DNA from: Jaenimonas drosophilae
Taxonomy: Eukaryota > Euglenozoa > Kinetoplastea > Trypanosomatida > Trypanosomatidae
Assembly (NCBI GenBank): GCA_030849065.1
Contig: JASAON010001604.1
Span: 22,009-86,008, forward strand
Length of the DNA stretch: 64,000 nt
Reading direction: 5' to 3'
Every line of letters starts with the position of its first letter. Positions within the stretch are counted from its first letter, which is position 1. The notes under the pieces were generated by a model. The model did not search any database. It was not told where the DNA came from and saw nothing but the letters and a program-made list of their open reading frames with translations. A program made the translations under genes and the position numbers. Positions 30,103 to 38,482 of this stretch are shown here, one piece after another.

Positions 30103-31698
30103 TCAATAGACGATACGGGTGGAGGTGTCCGCCTCGCGCTCCACTTGCTCACGGATGTTCTGCTTCCCCAACACCTTGTCGGAGAGCATCTCGGCCAGGA
30201 CCATGGTGTAGGGCATCGAGCTACCCGTTAGAGGAGATGGGAGAATAGCATCTCCACCCACATAGACATTGGATGTTCCGCGAAGGAGAAAAGTGCTCGG
30301 GTCAATGGCCGCGAAGCAGCTGCCACCGTTATTGCCCGAAGACTCCAGCCGCTCCGAGACCAACGGTCCCACCACGCGCTGGAGGCCCGAAGCCTTCTTC
30401 ACGAGCTCCTTCACCATCTCCACACCCTTCTTCATCGCCACCTCATCTGCAGCCGCGCTCCAGTACTTAGGGTCAACGGTTCCGTCGGCAGACACAACTC
30501 CTCTGCTCATTGGCCGCACAGGCCGGATGATGAATTGGCAGCCGTGCTCTCCAGGCAGCACTTGGTCGCCGGTGTTGTTCAGGGTGAAGGGCTGAAAAAG
30601 AATCTCCACCTCCGGGTCCTCCTTCCGCTCTGGCCGGTCGCTCCAGTACGTGATGAGATCATCCCAGGTGGAGCAGAGTGAGAGCGGCGGCACACCACGT
30701 CCGAGGCCCAGACGGAGGACCTGGCGGCTGAGTGGGTCCAGGTAGCTGTTGTGGCTGAGGCGGTCCTTTGTGCGGTACTGCAAGACCATCTGCGGAACAT
30801 CCCACAGGCCTTGGCCAACCTCTGCCCCGGCAGCGATGGAGCCACGAGACGCCGCGAGGACCTTGGCACTGCCAATGGTGCCTGCGCAGACGATCACAAG
30901 AGATGCCTCCACCTCCACCATCTCACCGTTAGGCCGCTGAAAGGCCACCCCCGTTGCCTCACGACCGCCCGCACCGCCGCGGATGCCCACAACCGTGGCA
31001 CCGCACTCCACGCGCAGCGGACGCTGCAGCCGCACCGTCTCCATGAGGTAGTGCTCCATCGTGGAGTGGGCCCTGCCGGCATCTTGGTTGACGAAGGTGT
31101 CTGCCCTGCCACACCCGGCATCCAGTCGGAAGTTGCTGCGCGTAAACTCGCTGATGAGAGGTACCTCGGCAGAGATGGCCTCACAAAAGGGCTTGTAGTA
31201 GGGGCTGAAGTTGCGTGCAGGCCCAATCAGAAAGCGGCCACGTTTGCCACGGTGTGGGACGAAGTTCTCCATGTTCTCAAGCTTGCGGATGCGTGGGATG
31301 AGGTCGTCGCGGAAGCTCCACGGGGCGTTAGCCCAGTCGCGGCAGTCGCCCAGGTTCCACGTGCGGCTGCCCATCACACCGCGTCCGCCGAGCACACGTG
31401 GGGCGGGGAGAACAACATTCGTTTGATCCCCAGCCAGTCCTGCGGGAGATGGCACGATGTGACGCGTTTCGTAGCCACGTTGAGCTACACGGTGTGCCAA
31501 GAGACCACTGGGTAGTGTGTAGTGCCAAGACGGCTTCTGACGCACATCGACGCCCTGCTCCAGGACGAGGGTCTTGATGTTCTCCATCCCTAGACGGCCG
31601 GCGATGAGGCAGCCGGCGGCACCGCCACCAACCACAACGACATCGAACTTGAGAGAGCCGACGTCGGCGGCCGCGAGCAGACGCGCAGAGCCACGCAT
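30103..31698 (-). CDS. GMC-type FAD oxidoreductase-like protein
   Basis: A 531-residue protein starting MRGSARLLAAADV. An FAD-binding Rossmann motif sits at 19-29 (DVVVVGGGAAG), with the ADP-ribose acidic end at LVLEQGVD. The GMC signature follows as VLGGRGVMGSRTWNLGDCRDW, and the C-terminal FAD element is SNVYVGGDAILPSPLTGSS. The family oxidises alcohols such as choline. The Arg-rich first ten residues could target the mitochondrion. The catalytic His-Asn/His pair is not visible: the region that normally carries H-x2-GTC reads NNGGSCFAAIDPS, and the GNP/GHP position reads GSS. The protein may therefore bind FAD without standard alcohol oxidation, or use other residues. Confidence 0.85.
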   Translation of the reverse strand: MRGSARLLAAADVGSLKFDVVVVGGGAAGCLIAGRLGMENIKTLVLEQGVDVRQKPSWHYTLPSGLLAHRVAQRGYETRHIVPSPAGLAGDQTNVVLPAPRVLGGRGVMGSRTWNLGDCRDWANAPWSFRDDLIPRIRKLENMENFVPHRGKRGRFLIGPARNFSPYYKPFCEAISAEVPLISEFTRSNFRLDAGCGRADTFVNQDAGRAHSTMEHYLMETVRLQRPLRVECGATVVGIRGGAGGREATGVAFQRPNGEMVEVEASLVIVCAGTIGSAKVLAASRGSIAAGAEVGQGLWDVPQMVLQYRTKDRLSHNSYLDPLSRQVLRLGLGRGVPPLSLCSTWDDLITYWSDRPERKEDPEVEILFQPFTLNNTGDQVLPGEHGCQFIIRPVRPMSRGVVSADGTVDPKYWSAAADEVAMKKGVEMVKELVKKASGLQRVVGPLVSERLESSGNNGGSCFAAIDPSTFLLRGTSNVYVGGDAILPSPLTGSSMPYTMVLAEMLSDKVLGKQNIREQVEREADTSTRIVY

Positions 31699-32011
31699 GA
31701 TGAGTGAAGTAGCCTAGAATGAGAGGGGGGGTGCGGCACAGTTCCTCCTCGGAAACTACAAGAAGGTGAAGGAAGGGGTTCTTCCCTTGAAAAGCACTAA
31801 GGAAGATGGAGGATGGAGGTTGAGAGCAGCATTGGTGTGTACGCATCATCACACGATTCACGTCAGCTCGTTGTCCTGTAAGACCATGGCCAACACCGAT
31901 TCTGGTGTCTGCCGAGTCTCGGCAGATCACACATGGCACTAATACATCCCAACCGGGGTGAGCAGCATTCGTGGGGTATCGCGTGTTGCCCTCAGAGGGG
32001 GGGACCCTTCA
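31699..32011. other. Intergenic spacer
   Basis: About 310 bases with no gene seen; no notable repeat. Confidence 0.55.
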
Positions 32012-34189
32012 TCACCCACGACCTTGTTGATTGAAGACGTCCTCGCACACAATCAGCTGAGCAACGAGTGGAATAAAGCGCTGCTGAGAAGGGGGAAGAT
32101 CATCGGCGACGCGCTGCATGCCTTCATCGGTGGCAGAGATGTTGTTCATGGCTCGGTAGCACGCCATGAGGGTATCATCACCCATCTTGTGCTCCAGAAA
32201 CATGCGCAGGAACTCAATGCGATGCATGATGGGGTCCCGCTCACGCACCTCTGGCAAGTGAAGCGTTTGGCCGTCGAGGATGAATTTGGTTGGGTCGTTC
32301 TCTGCATGTACCTCATCATCGAAGTCCTCGCGATCTCCGCGCACAACCGACAATAGCGCCGCGCCAATCGCGGAGCTCAACGCACCATAGTCATTCGCAC
32401 GCTTCTGCTCATCGTGCCCACCATCTTCTCCAGCAACGGCCTCGCCATTGAGAAACATGTGCAGGCCCGCATCTCCATCAGGCTCCACCGTCGGGCTGCC
32501 TGCCTCGCTGGGAGACACATCCACGGGAACCTCCTCCTCCCGCGGAGGCTCGGGCTGACGACGGGCAGGGCTCGCTCGGGAAGCGGGTGAAGCGCGACGC
32601 TCCGCCACAACTGGCGGTGGTGCAGCGGGCGAGCCGCCAATGGGCGGAAGACCCCCGCCATCGCCATCGCCAACATCATTGCCGAGAAGACGTCGCTTAT
32701 TCATCTCTGCCTCACGTCGCATCTGCCAAAATGCCGCCCGACGTGCCTCCTCCATCTCCGCCTTGGACATGCCACGCGGAGGGCCATCGTCGTCGTCCGC
32801 AGCACCACCCCCGTGGCCAGGCCGCCGTGGCGAACGTCGCGCTTCCGCCTGCGGTGCGTGGCCCAGCTCAGCCTGCTCCACCCGCTGCTTATTCATCGCC
32901 GCTTGGCGCCGCAGCTCTTGGTAGAGCTCCGCCGCCGATTTGGCCGGCGCGGCACCAGGACTGCCCGGACTACCCGGGCTTGCCCCACCACCACCACCAC
33001 GCTGCTGCTGCGGGCTGGGACGGCGCTCACCCTCCACATCACGCCGCTGTCGCTGCGCCTCATCATCCTCGCGGCGGTTTCGCTCCCACTGCTCCTCCCG
33101 CTGCCGGTTCTTGGCTGCCGCGTCCTTCTCCCAGCGCTCACGTTCACGTCGCTGGTCACGCACACGGGCCTCAATCTCTTTTCGACGCTCCGCATCGCGC
33201 TGTTGTTGTTCCTGCAGTACGCGTCGCTGTTCTAGCGCACGCTGCTTCTGTCGCTCCGCTGCCGCCGCGGCCTTCTCCCGCTCCTTCTTGTGGTACTCCT
33301 CCTGCAGTCGCGCGGCCTCCACCTTCATCTTGTACTTCTCCTCCGCACTCACCACGGAGCAGCGTTGTTCCTGTGCGACCTGCACCTTTTCTTGAAGTGA
33401 GCTAAGTGACTCCCGAATAAAGGGGAGGTCAATGATTTGGCTCACGTTGGGACGTCGTTTGGGGTCGAGCTGCAGCATGGTGCTGATGAGCTTCGCCAGG
33501 TTGGTTGTGTAGCTGTCCCCAATGGGAGGATAAACGCCCTTGAGGATCTTTTGGACCAACGCCTTCATGTTGTTGCCGTCAAAGGCATGATTGAGAGTGG
33601 TGAGTTCGTACAGGATACAGCCCAGTGCCCACACATCGCTCTTGTTGTTGTAGGGCTTGTTCAGGCACAGTTCAGGGGAGAAGTAGTAGGGGGTGCCGCA
33701 GACCGTCCGTTTGAGTTCGTAGGTGTTGCGGAGTACCGTGCTGATGCCAAAGTCACCGAGTTTCACGACTCCATCCTTGGTGAGGAATACATTCTGAGAC
33801 TTCAGATCTCGATGGAGAATGCGGCGGTCATGGAGGTAGGAGAGTGCCAGACACAACTGAGAGAAGAATTGTAGCACCTCCTTCTCAGAGAAGCGTCGTC
33901 CAGCGCGTGACTTGATCTTCATGTAGAGATCTCCGCCATTGGCGTACTCCATCACAATGAAGAGTGAGCCGTGATGCTCAAAGTGATCGACGTAGCGAGT
34001 GATGTTTGGGTGGTCCAGTGTACGCAGCATGTCAATTTCATGTTTTGCACTCTCTCGTTCTTGGGGCTTGAGACCAGCGAGACGGACCTCCTTCGCCACG
34101 AACTGTTCCTTGTCCGACACGCGTTGGATCAGCCAGGCACTGCCGAAGCTGCCCTTGCCCAGGATCTTGATCTGTTTGTATCGGTCCAT
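32012..34189 (-). CDS. NEK-family serine/threonine kinase
   Basis: A 725-residue kinase. The catalytic domain occupies residues 4-265: Gly loop GKGSFGSAW, VAK lysine K33, helix-C Glu51, HRDLKSQN with Asp128, DFG at 146-148, activation loop TVCGTPYYFSPE and the subdomain XI Arg in RRPNV. The start MDRYKQIKILG and the ICHRDL-like layout are NEK features. A coiled coil rich in Arg, Glu and Gln follows at about 275-400, then a disordered Pro/Gly/Asp-rich region, and a final helical domain near 640-725. NEK kinases in flagellates control basal-body and flagellum functions; the exact paralogue is not decided. The protein appears fully active. Confidence 0.95.
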   Translation of the reverse strand: MDRYKQIKILGKGSFGSAWLIQRVSDKEQFVAKEVRLAGLKPQERESAKHEIDMLRTLDHPNITRYVDHFEHHGSLFIVMEYANGGDLYMKIKSRAGRRFSEKEVLQFFSQLCLALSYLHDRRILHRDLKSQNVFLTKDGVVKLGDFGISTVLRNTYELKRTVCGTPYYFSPELCLNKPYNNKSDVWALGCILYELTTLNHAFDGNNMKALVQKILKGVYPPIGDSYTTNLAKLISTMLQLDPKRRPNVSQIIDLPFIRESLSSLQEKVQVAQEQRCSVVSAEEKYKMKVEAARLQEEYHKKEREKAAAAAERQKQRALEQRRVLQEQQQRDAERRKEIEARVRDQRRERERWEKDAAAKNRQREEQWERNRREDDEAQRQRRDVEGERRPSPQQQRGGGGGASPGSPGSPGAAPAKSAAELYQELRRQAAMNKQRVEQAELGHAPQAEARRSPRRPGHGGGAADDDDGPPRGMSKAEMEEARRAAFWQMRREAEMNKRRLLGNDVGDGDGGGLPPIGGSPAAPPPVVAERRASPASRASPARRQPEPPREEEVPVDVSPSEAGSPTVEPDGDAGLHMFLNGEAVAGEDGGHDEQKRANDYGALSSAIGAALLSVVRGDREDFDDEVHAENDPTKFILDGQTLHLPEVRERDPIMHRIEFLRMFLEHKMGDDTLMACYRAMNNISATDEGMQRVADDLPPSQQRFIPLVAQLIVCEDVFNQQGRG

Positions 34190-34445
34190 GTCGCCCTACC
34201 ACGCACCCATCCAAGCAATCCACTACAACACTACAAAATACCCTCAAGCACGCACACATACAGACAAGAAAGTGATGGAGCAAGTGAAAACAAAGATGCA
34301 GTCAAGCCAGTGGCGGCACTACTCAGCTACGTTCTTCACGCACACAACAACAACAAGTGAAGCATGCATCGTTATGACGCGATGGGAATTATCATCACTC
34401 CACGGCTGACCCCAACAACAAAACGCCACACGCAGTGAGGTGTCG

Positions 34446-35681
34446 CTACGATGCACGCGGATCGCTGTATGGGCGAAGTCGCCTAAAGTGGCTGTCCAGC
34501 ATTTTAGTGAATCCAGACGCGAAGGCCTGCTTCCAGGCTTCCGGGTCCTTGGCGAAGCGCTCCACAATGACGCGCCAGGCTGGCCGACGAAGCAGCGCCT
34601 CCACCTCCACCTCACTCAAGACGCACCTGCGCGGCTTGCGCTTCATCCCGCCCTCGTCACCTCCCGCAGACATCGTCCACATCATCCGCGGCAGCTGTGG
34701 CACACAGCGGTTGGTCTCGGTACGCTGCAGCTCCAGCCGCTTGAGCGACTTTTCGTGATCCAGGAGGAACTTGAAGTAGCTGTTGTCCAGCGTGTAGCGG
34801 CGGCCCATTCGTGTGACGGCATCCTCCACCCCGCTCACTTCCTCGTGGAACTCCCCCACCCCGTGGCAGCCCATCAGCGCCACACACTCCTCATCGGAGA
34901 GGTCGCCCAGTCCATGAAGGATGGTGGCCGGGGTGAAGGTTTCCTTCGAGGCGTCCGTTGGCACATTGCGTGATGGGGCCACGTCGGCGTCGTTGCGGCC
35001 CCATCGCCACGCCTCGAGGACCTCCTTCCACGGCCCGCGAAGGTACTTCACGCCGGCCACGGCACACAAGGCCGCCGCATCCTCCGTAGAGGCACCAAAT
35101 GTGGTGGTGAGGTAGTTGATCACACCCGCGATGTCACCCAGACCAGCCACGACTGCGCATGACTCATCAATCGTATCAGCGGCAAAACCTGCGCGACGGG
35201 CGGCGAGGACGTAGGCGACGCGGATGCTCGTCGCCGCGAGGTCCGGACGGAACTCGAAGTGCTTCTCCGCCGCCTCAATGACCTCCTCCTTCACAAATTT
35301 TGGTTTGATCTTAGACTCATCCACCTCCACGTAGCGGCCAGCCAACAGGCCAGCACTGAGGCAGCCCATACACATCATGATGAGCCACATGTGATTCATG
35401 TGCTCCCACGACTTGTAGGGATTTGCTTCTGGTCCAGCAGACCTCCCCGATCCAACATTGGGTGGAGCCCGGAACATGTCGCTGCCCCGCTTTGGCGGTG
35501 CAGTCGATGACGCAGACGCCTGCTGAGTCCAGACAGAAGTTGTGTGGTTCATCATGGCGGGCACAACGGAACTGCGCCATGTGCGCCAGGGAAGGCGCTT
35601 CACAGAAGCACATCTCAATTGGTCACGCAGCGGCACAGCGGCCGCCTGGAGCCCACCTTGAAGTGCTGGACTGAACCACAT
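34446..35681 (-). CDS. Class I heme peroxidase-like protein (pseudoperoxidase?)
   Basis: A 411-residue protein starting MWFSPALQGGLQ; frame sequence above this ATG is probably untranslated. One transmembrane span lies near 97-115 (NHMWLIMMCMGCLSAGLLAG). The class I peroxidase fold follows, with the proximal region SDEECVALMGCHGVGEFHEE (His273), GR-x-D at 228-231 and the conserved RRYTLDNSYFKFLLDHE near 294-310. The distal side is changed: where ascorbate or cytochrome c peroxidases have LRLA-W/F-H, this reads IRVAYV, so Arg154 is kept but the aromatic is Tyr157 and the distal His is Val158. It may bind heme but is unlikely to be a normal peroxidase. Pseudoperoxidases have been reported in Leishmania. 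Confidence 0.8.
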   Translation of the reverse strand: MWFSPALQGGLQAAAVPLRDQLRCASVKRLPWRTWRSSVVPAMMNHTTSVWTQQASASSTAPPKRGSDMFRAPPNVGSGRSAGPEANPYKSWEHMNHMWLIMMCMGCLSAGLLAGRYVEVDESKIKPKFVKEEVIEAAEKHFEFRPDLAATSIRVAYVLAARRAGFAADTIDESCAVVAGLGDIAGVINYLTTTFGASTEDAAALCAVAGVKYLRGPWKEVLEAWRWGRNDADVAPSRNVPTDASKETFTPATILHGLGDLSDEECVALMGCHGVGEFHEEVSGVEDAVTRMGRRYTLDNSYFKFLLDHEKSLKRLELQRTETNRCVPQLPRMMWTMSAGGDEGGMKRKPRRCVLSEVEVEALLRRPAWRVIVERFAKDPEAWKQAFASGFTKMLDSHFRRLRPYSDPRAS

Positions 35682-36077
35682 ATGATGATGTCGTACCAAT
35701 GTCCGACTGCCTACCTCTGCATGTGAAGATAAACGTACAAGAGACAAAAGAATATGAAACAAGCATGTGATTGGTTGCAGTCTTCGTCGCACTACGTGAG
35801 CATGGCTCCTCCAACACAGCAACAATGACAAGGGTAGCTTCATGCGCTTCTACACTCCCCGCAACCACGGTGATCTCCGTTGCCAAATAGCTGGGAGCAC
35901 ACAGAATGGCTGGATGGAGGCATCACTGAGTGAGGGGAGAGGAAGAGTGGCAATAATGGCGCAGACATCTATCTCTGCACTGCTCTACCCACATCTCTTG
36001 GCCCTTCACAAACATGAACGAATGGATAGTACGTGAGGAGGGGCATACATGTCCTACCCCCCTCTGTCGTGATTGAT
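35682..36077. other. Intergenic spacer
   Basis: About 400 bases with no gene seen; on the minus strand a T-rich tract and AGs lie above the peroxidase-like ATG. Confidence 0.55.
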
Positions 36078-37601
36078 CTAGCCAGAGTCGGACTTCACCA
36101 GCATCTCAACCAAGTCGCCAATGGCTGCATCATTCTTGATCATCGTCTGGCGAAGGTGGCTCGTCTTCAGAATTTGGTCGTTGATGGCATCTTCAATGTT
36201 CTGGAGCTGTGCGTTGATGCCCTGGAGGCTCTCCTCCGTCTGCCGACGAGCATCGAGCGCAGCGAGGGATTGATTGCGCGCTTCAGTACGCCAGACATCC
36301 AGCTCGCGCGTCATACTATCAATGTCGTCGTGAATGGCCTCCAGGAACTTCCCGAGGGGGTTGGATGCCTTCGTGAGGAGCTGCAGCTGCTCCCGCAGCT
36401 TCGTGAGCTCATTCTCCCCAATCACATTGCTGGAGCCCCCACGCTGCTTCGCGCGGTTGCTGCGAATGACGATATCTGCGCCGGCGGACGCCGCACCCGC
36501 GCTGGTGGCGTTTTCCTGTGCGGCACGCGTGGCCTCTTCCTGCTCTTTCTTGGCCTTGAGCGCCTTCTGGGCCAAGGCGCCCTTCACCTCCGAATCCTCT
36601 GCGAGTGCGGCAGTGGGCGCGTTCGGCTTGCGCTCGAGCTGGTCAGCCAACTTCTCCCACCCCTGGGCGCCGTCGTCGTCATCCACTTTGGTCTCACCCG
36701 GTTTGGACTCGCGAATGACGGTGGTGGCCGGTGCCGTGTCCAGTGGGGCATCATCTTGGGTGTTCTTTGCACGTGGAGGTGCGCGGCCAGAGGCGGCCTC
36801 AGCGGCCTTCCCCTCCTCCGCGCGGCGGCGCTCCTCCTCCTGCCTGGCGCGCTTCTTCTCTTCGTGTCGGCGGCGTCGCTCCTCATCATGGCGCTGCTTG
36901 CGCTCCTCCTCCGTCTCCTGCTCCTTGGCTGGCGGCGTTTCCTTGGCGGCACGCTCCTTCGCCTCGCGTTCCTGTGCCTCCTTGGCGGCACGCTCTTGCG
37001 CCTCCTTGGCCTCGCGCTCCTTGGCCTCCTTGGCGGCACGTTCCTTGGCCTCTCGCTCCTGTGCTTCCTTGGCCTCCCGCTCCTTTGCCTCATGACGACG
37101 GCGGCGTTCCTCGCGCTCCTTCTCCTTCTCCTCCTTCTCCTTGTTTGGATCGGGTGCCGCAGCACTAGGTGCCGGTGCCTGTTTGGGTGGCTCCGCGGCT
37201 GCCGAGCCGCCACCCTTCACCTTCGTCACAGCCCGCTTCTTGGCATCCTCTGGGAGTGCCCCGCACGCCGCCAGAAGCTGCAGCATCTGGTTGGTGTTCT
37301 CAGGTTCCTGGCCCGCAACAATCTTCTGTGGCTTCGCCAGACAAGTGGACCCAGTCGCTGCCTCTACTGCCGCAATCAGCAGCCGCAGGAACTCCACCTT
37401 GCTGTCCTTATCAGCAACCTTGGCGCTGTCCAGCTGATCGGCCGTGTAGAGGTCAGCGGGGAAGGAGGCGGTCTTGATGAAGCTCGTGACAATGTCGTGG
37501 AGAAAGCGGAAGGGCGGCTTGCTCAGGAGCTTCTCCGTGAGCTTCGGCGAGGTGACAATGGCACCAAGCTCCTTCTGCGTTTTCTCAATGTACTCCGTCA
37601 T
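36078..37601 (-). CDS. IFT54: Intraflagellar transport protein IFT54 (TRAF3IP1)
   Basis: A 507-residue IFT-B protein. The start is the ATG of MTEYIEKTQKELGAIV; upstream frame codons lack support. The N-terminal calponin-homology-like domain (about 1-120) has the hallmark TEKLLSKPPFRFLHDIV followed by FLRLLIAAVEAATG. A highly charged Lys/Glu/Arg/Ala region, about 170-280, follows, then a C-terminal coiled coil (about 400-505) that pairs with IFT20. IFT54 links the IFT train to cargo and microtubules. Its presence indicates a flagellate. An antisense frame of almost equal length on the plus strand is a by-product of the EAKER-type codons. Confidence 0.93.
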   Translation of the reverse strand: MTEYIEKTQKELGAIVTSPKLTEKLLSKPPFRFLHDIVTSFIKTASFPADLYTADQLDSAKVADKDSKVEFLRLLIAAVEAATGSTCLAKPQKIVAGQEPENTNQMLQLLAACGALPEDAKKRAVTKVKGGGSAAAEPPKQAPAPSAAAPDPNKEKEEKEKEREERRRRHEAKEREAKEAQEREAKERAAKEAKEREAKEAQERAAKEAQEREAKERAAKETPPAKEQETEEERKQRHDEERRRRHEEKKRARQEEERRRAEEGKAAEAASGRAPPRAKNTQDDAPLDTAPATTVIRESKPGETKVDDDDGAQGWEKLADQLERKPNAPTAALAEDSEVKGALAQKALKAKKEQEEATRAAQENATSAGAASAGADIVIRSNRAKQRGGSSNVIGENELTKLREQLQLLTKASNPLGKFLEAIHDDIDSMTRELDVWRTEARNQSLAALDARRQTEESLQGINAQLQNIEDAINDQILKTSHLRQTMIKNDAAIGDLVEMLVKSDSG

Positions 37602-38052
37602 GGTGGATGGAGGATGGATTGGGGTATGGTGTGGCGAATCAATCACAACCAAGGACTATAAAAGAGGAGTACAACGGCAGAATCAGCAGATGTATGTGGG
37701 GGAGGTGGTGATCCTGCACCAACCGAAGAACTACTCGCAGTGGATAGTGTCGCTGGACGAGAGACTACAAGAGAGGAGAGGCAGAGAACAAGATGGTCAT
37801 TTGGAAGAAGATGTCCTAGACAAACCACAGTACCCACAAACACAATCCCATCAACTCCATCGAACACAATGTCAGTGTGGGTGTGGTCGCTTTCATCGAC
37901 CCAAGCAGAGGTGCTCCTCGCACCAAACCTCTCTAGCTCCAACACAGACGCACACGTGGCCCCCAAGTGAAGTATGTTGTGGCATCTGGAGGTGGCATCT
38001 TCGCTGAAACCCCAACAGCAGCAGTCACTGAAAAGCCAAAAGGAAGGGCGAT
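37602..38052. other. Intergenic spacer
   Basis: About 450 bases. A minus-strand frame across it (37643-38086) overlaps the next gene and reads like UTR, so I call no gene. Confidence 0.5.
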
Positions 38053-38301
38053 CTACTCCCCCAACGCCTGCAGCACACGCAGCCACAGATCGTCCCCAGA
38101 GTTGTGCAGGAGCACCTCCTCCAAGAACACTGTTTTGGCCATAGACAACTGAGATGCGTACAGCTCTCTCAGACGATCACTCGCATCAACGAGCTCACGA
38201 CATTCTTCGCAGGCTGCGACCGCAACCTCCATGCACTTTGGTGTTGCACTTCGGTGCTTCCCTTCGGCCTCCGGCATCTTCCCCCGGACGGTTGCATGCA
38301 T
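38053..38301 (-). CDS. Small helical protein, unknown
   Basis: An 82-residue protein, unrecognised. The start MHATVRGK lies directly after an AG, with a pyrimidine-rich tract and a second AG some 25 bases further up. Position 9 (MPEAEGK) is an alternative start. Residues 22-80 look like one or two amphipathic helices (CMEVAVAACEECRELVDASD, later LRELYASQLSMAKTVFL) with three Cys near the middle. It fits the spacing of the polycistron, between IFT54 and a WD40 gene. The composition is coding-like, but the gene is short and I cannot name a family. Confidence 0.5.
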   Translation of the reverse strand: MHATVRGKMPEAEGKHRSATPKCMEVAVAACEECRELVDASDRLRELYASQLSMAKTVFLEEVLLHNSGDDLWLRVLQALGE

Positions 38302-38482
38302 CTACAGCAGTCACAGTCTAGTCTAGCCTACAAGCCCATCAACACAAAGACAAAAGAGAAGAATGAACCGTGTTGGCGTTCTCATTGATGGATGAATGAG
38401 GATGCGATGATACACTTCTCTGACCAGTGCATCAGCAATGAAACTTGTTCTGGTGATAATGACGGCCTCCAGCATATTTGCC

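Noticed and set aside
36033..37661. 542-codon plus-strand frame opposite IFT54
   Set aside because: It runs antisense to a well-conserved gene. EAKER-type codons on one strand give Leu/Ser/Arg-rich open frames on the other, and the translation is of that kind.
37643..38086. 147-codon minus-strand frame
   Set aside because: It overlaps the better-supported small gene at 38053-38301, and has biased hydrophobic composition.
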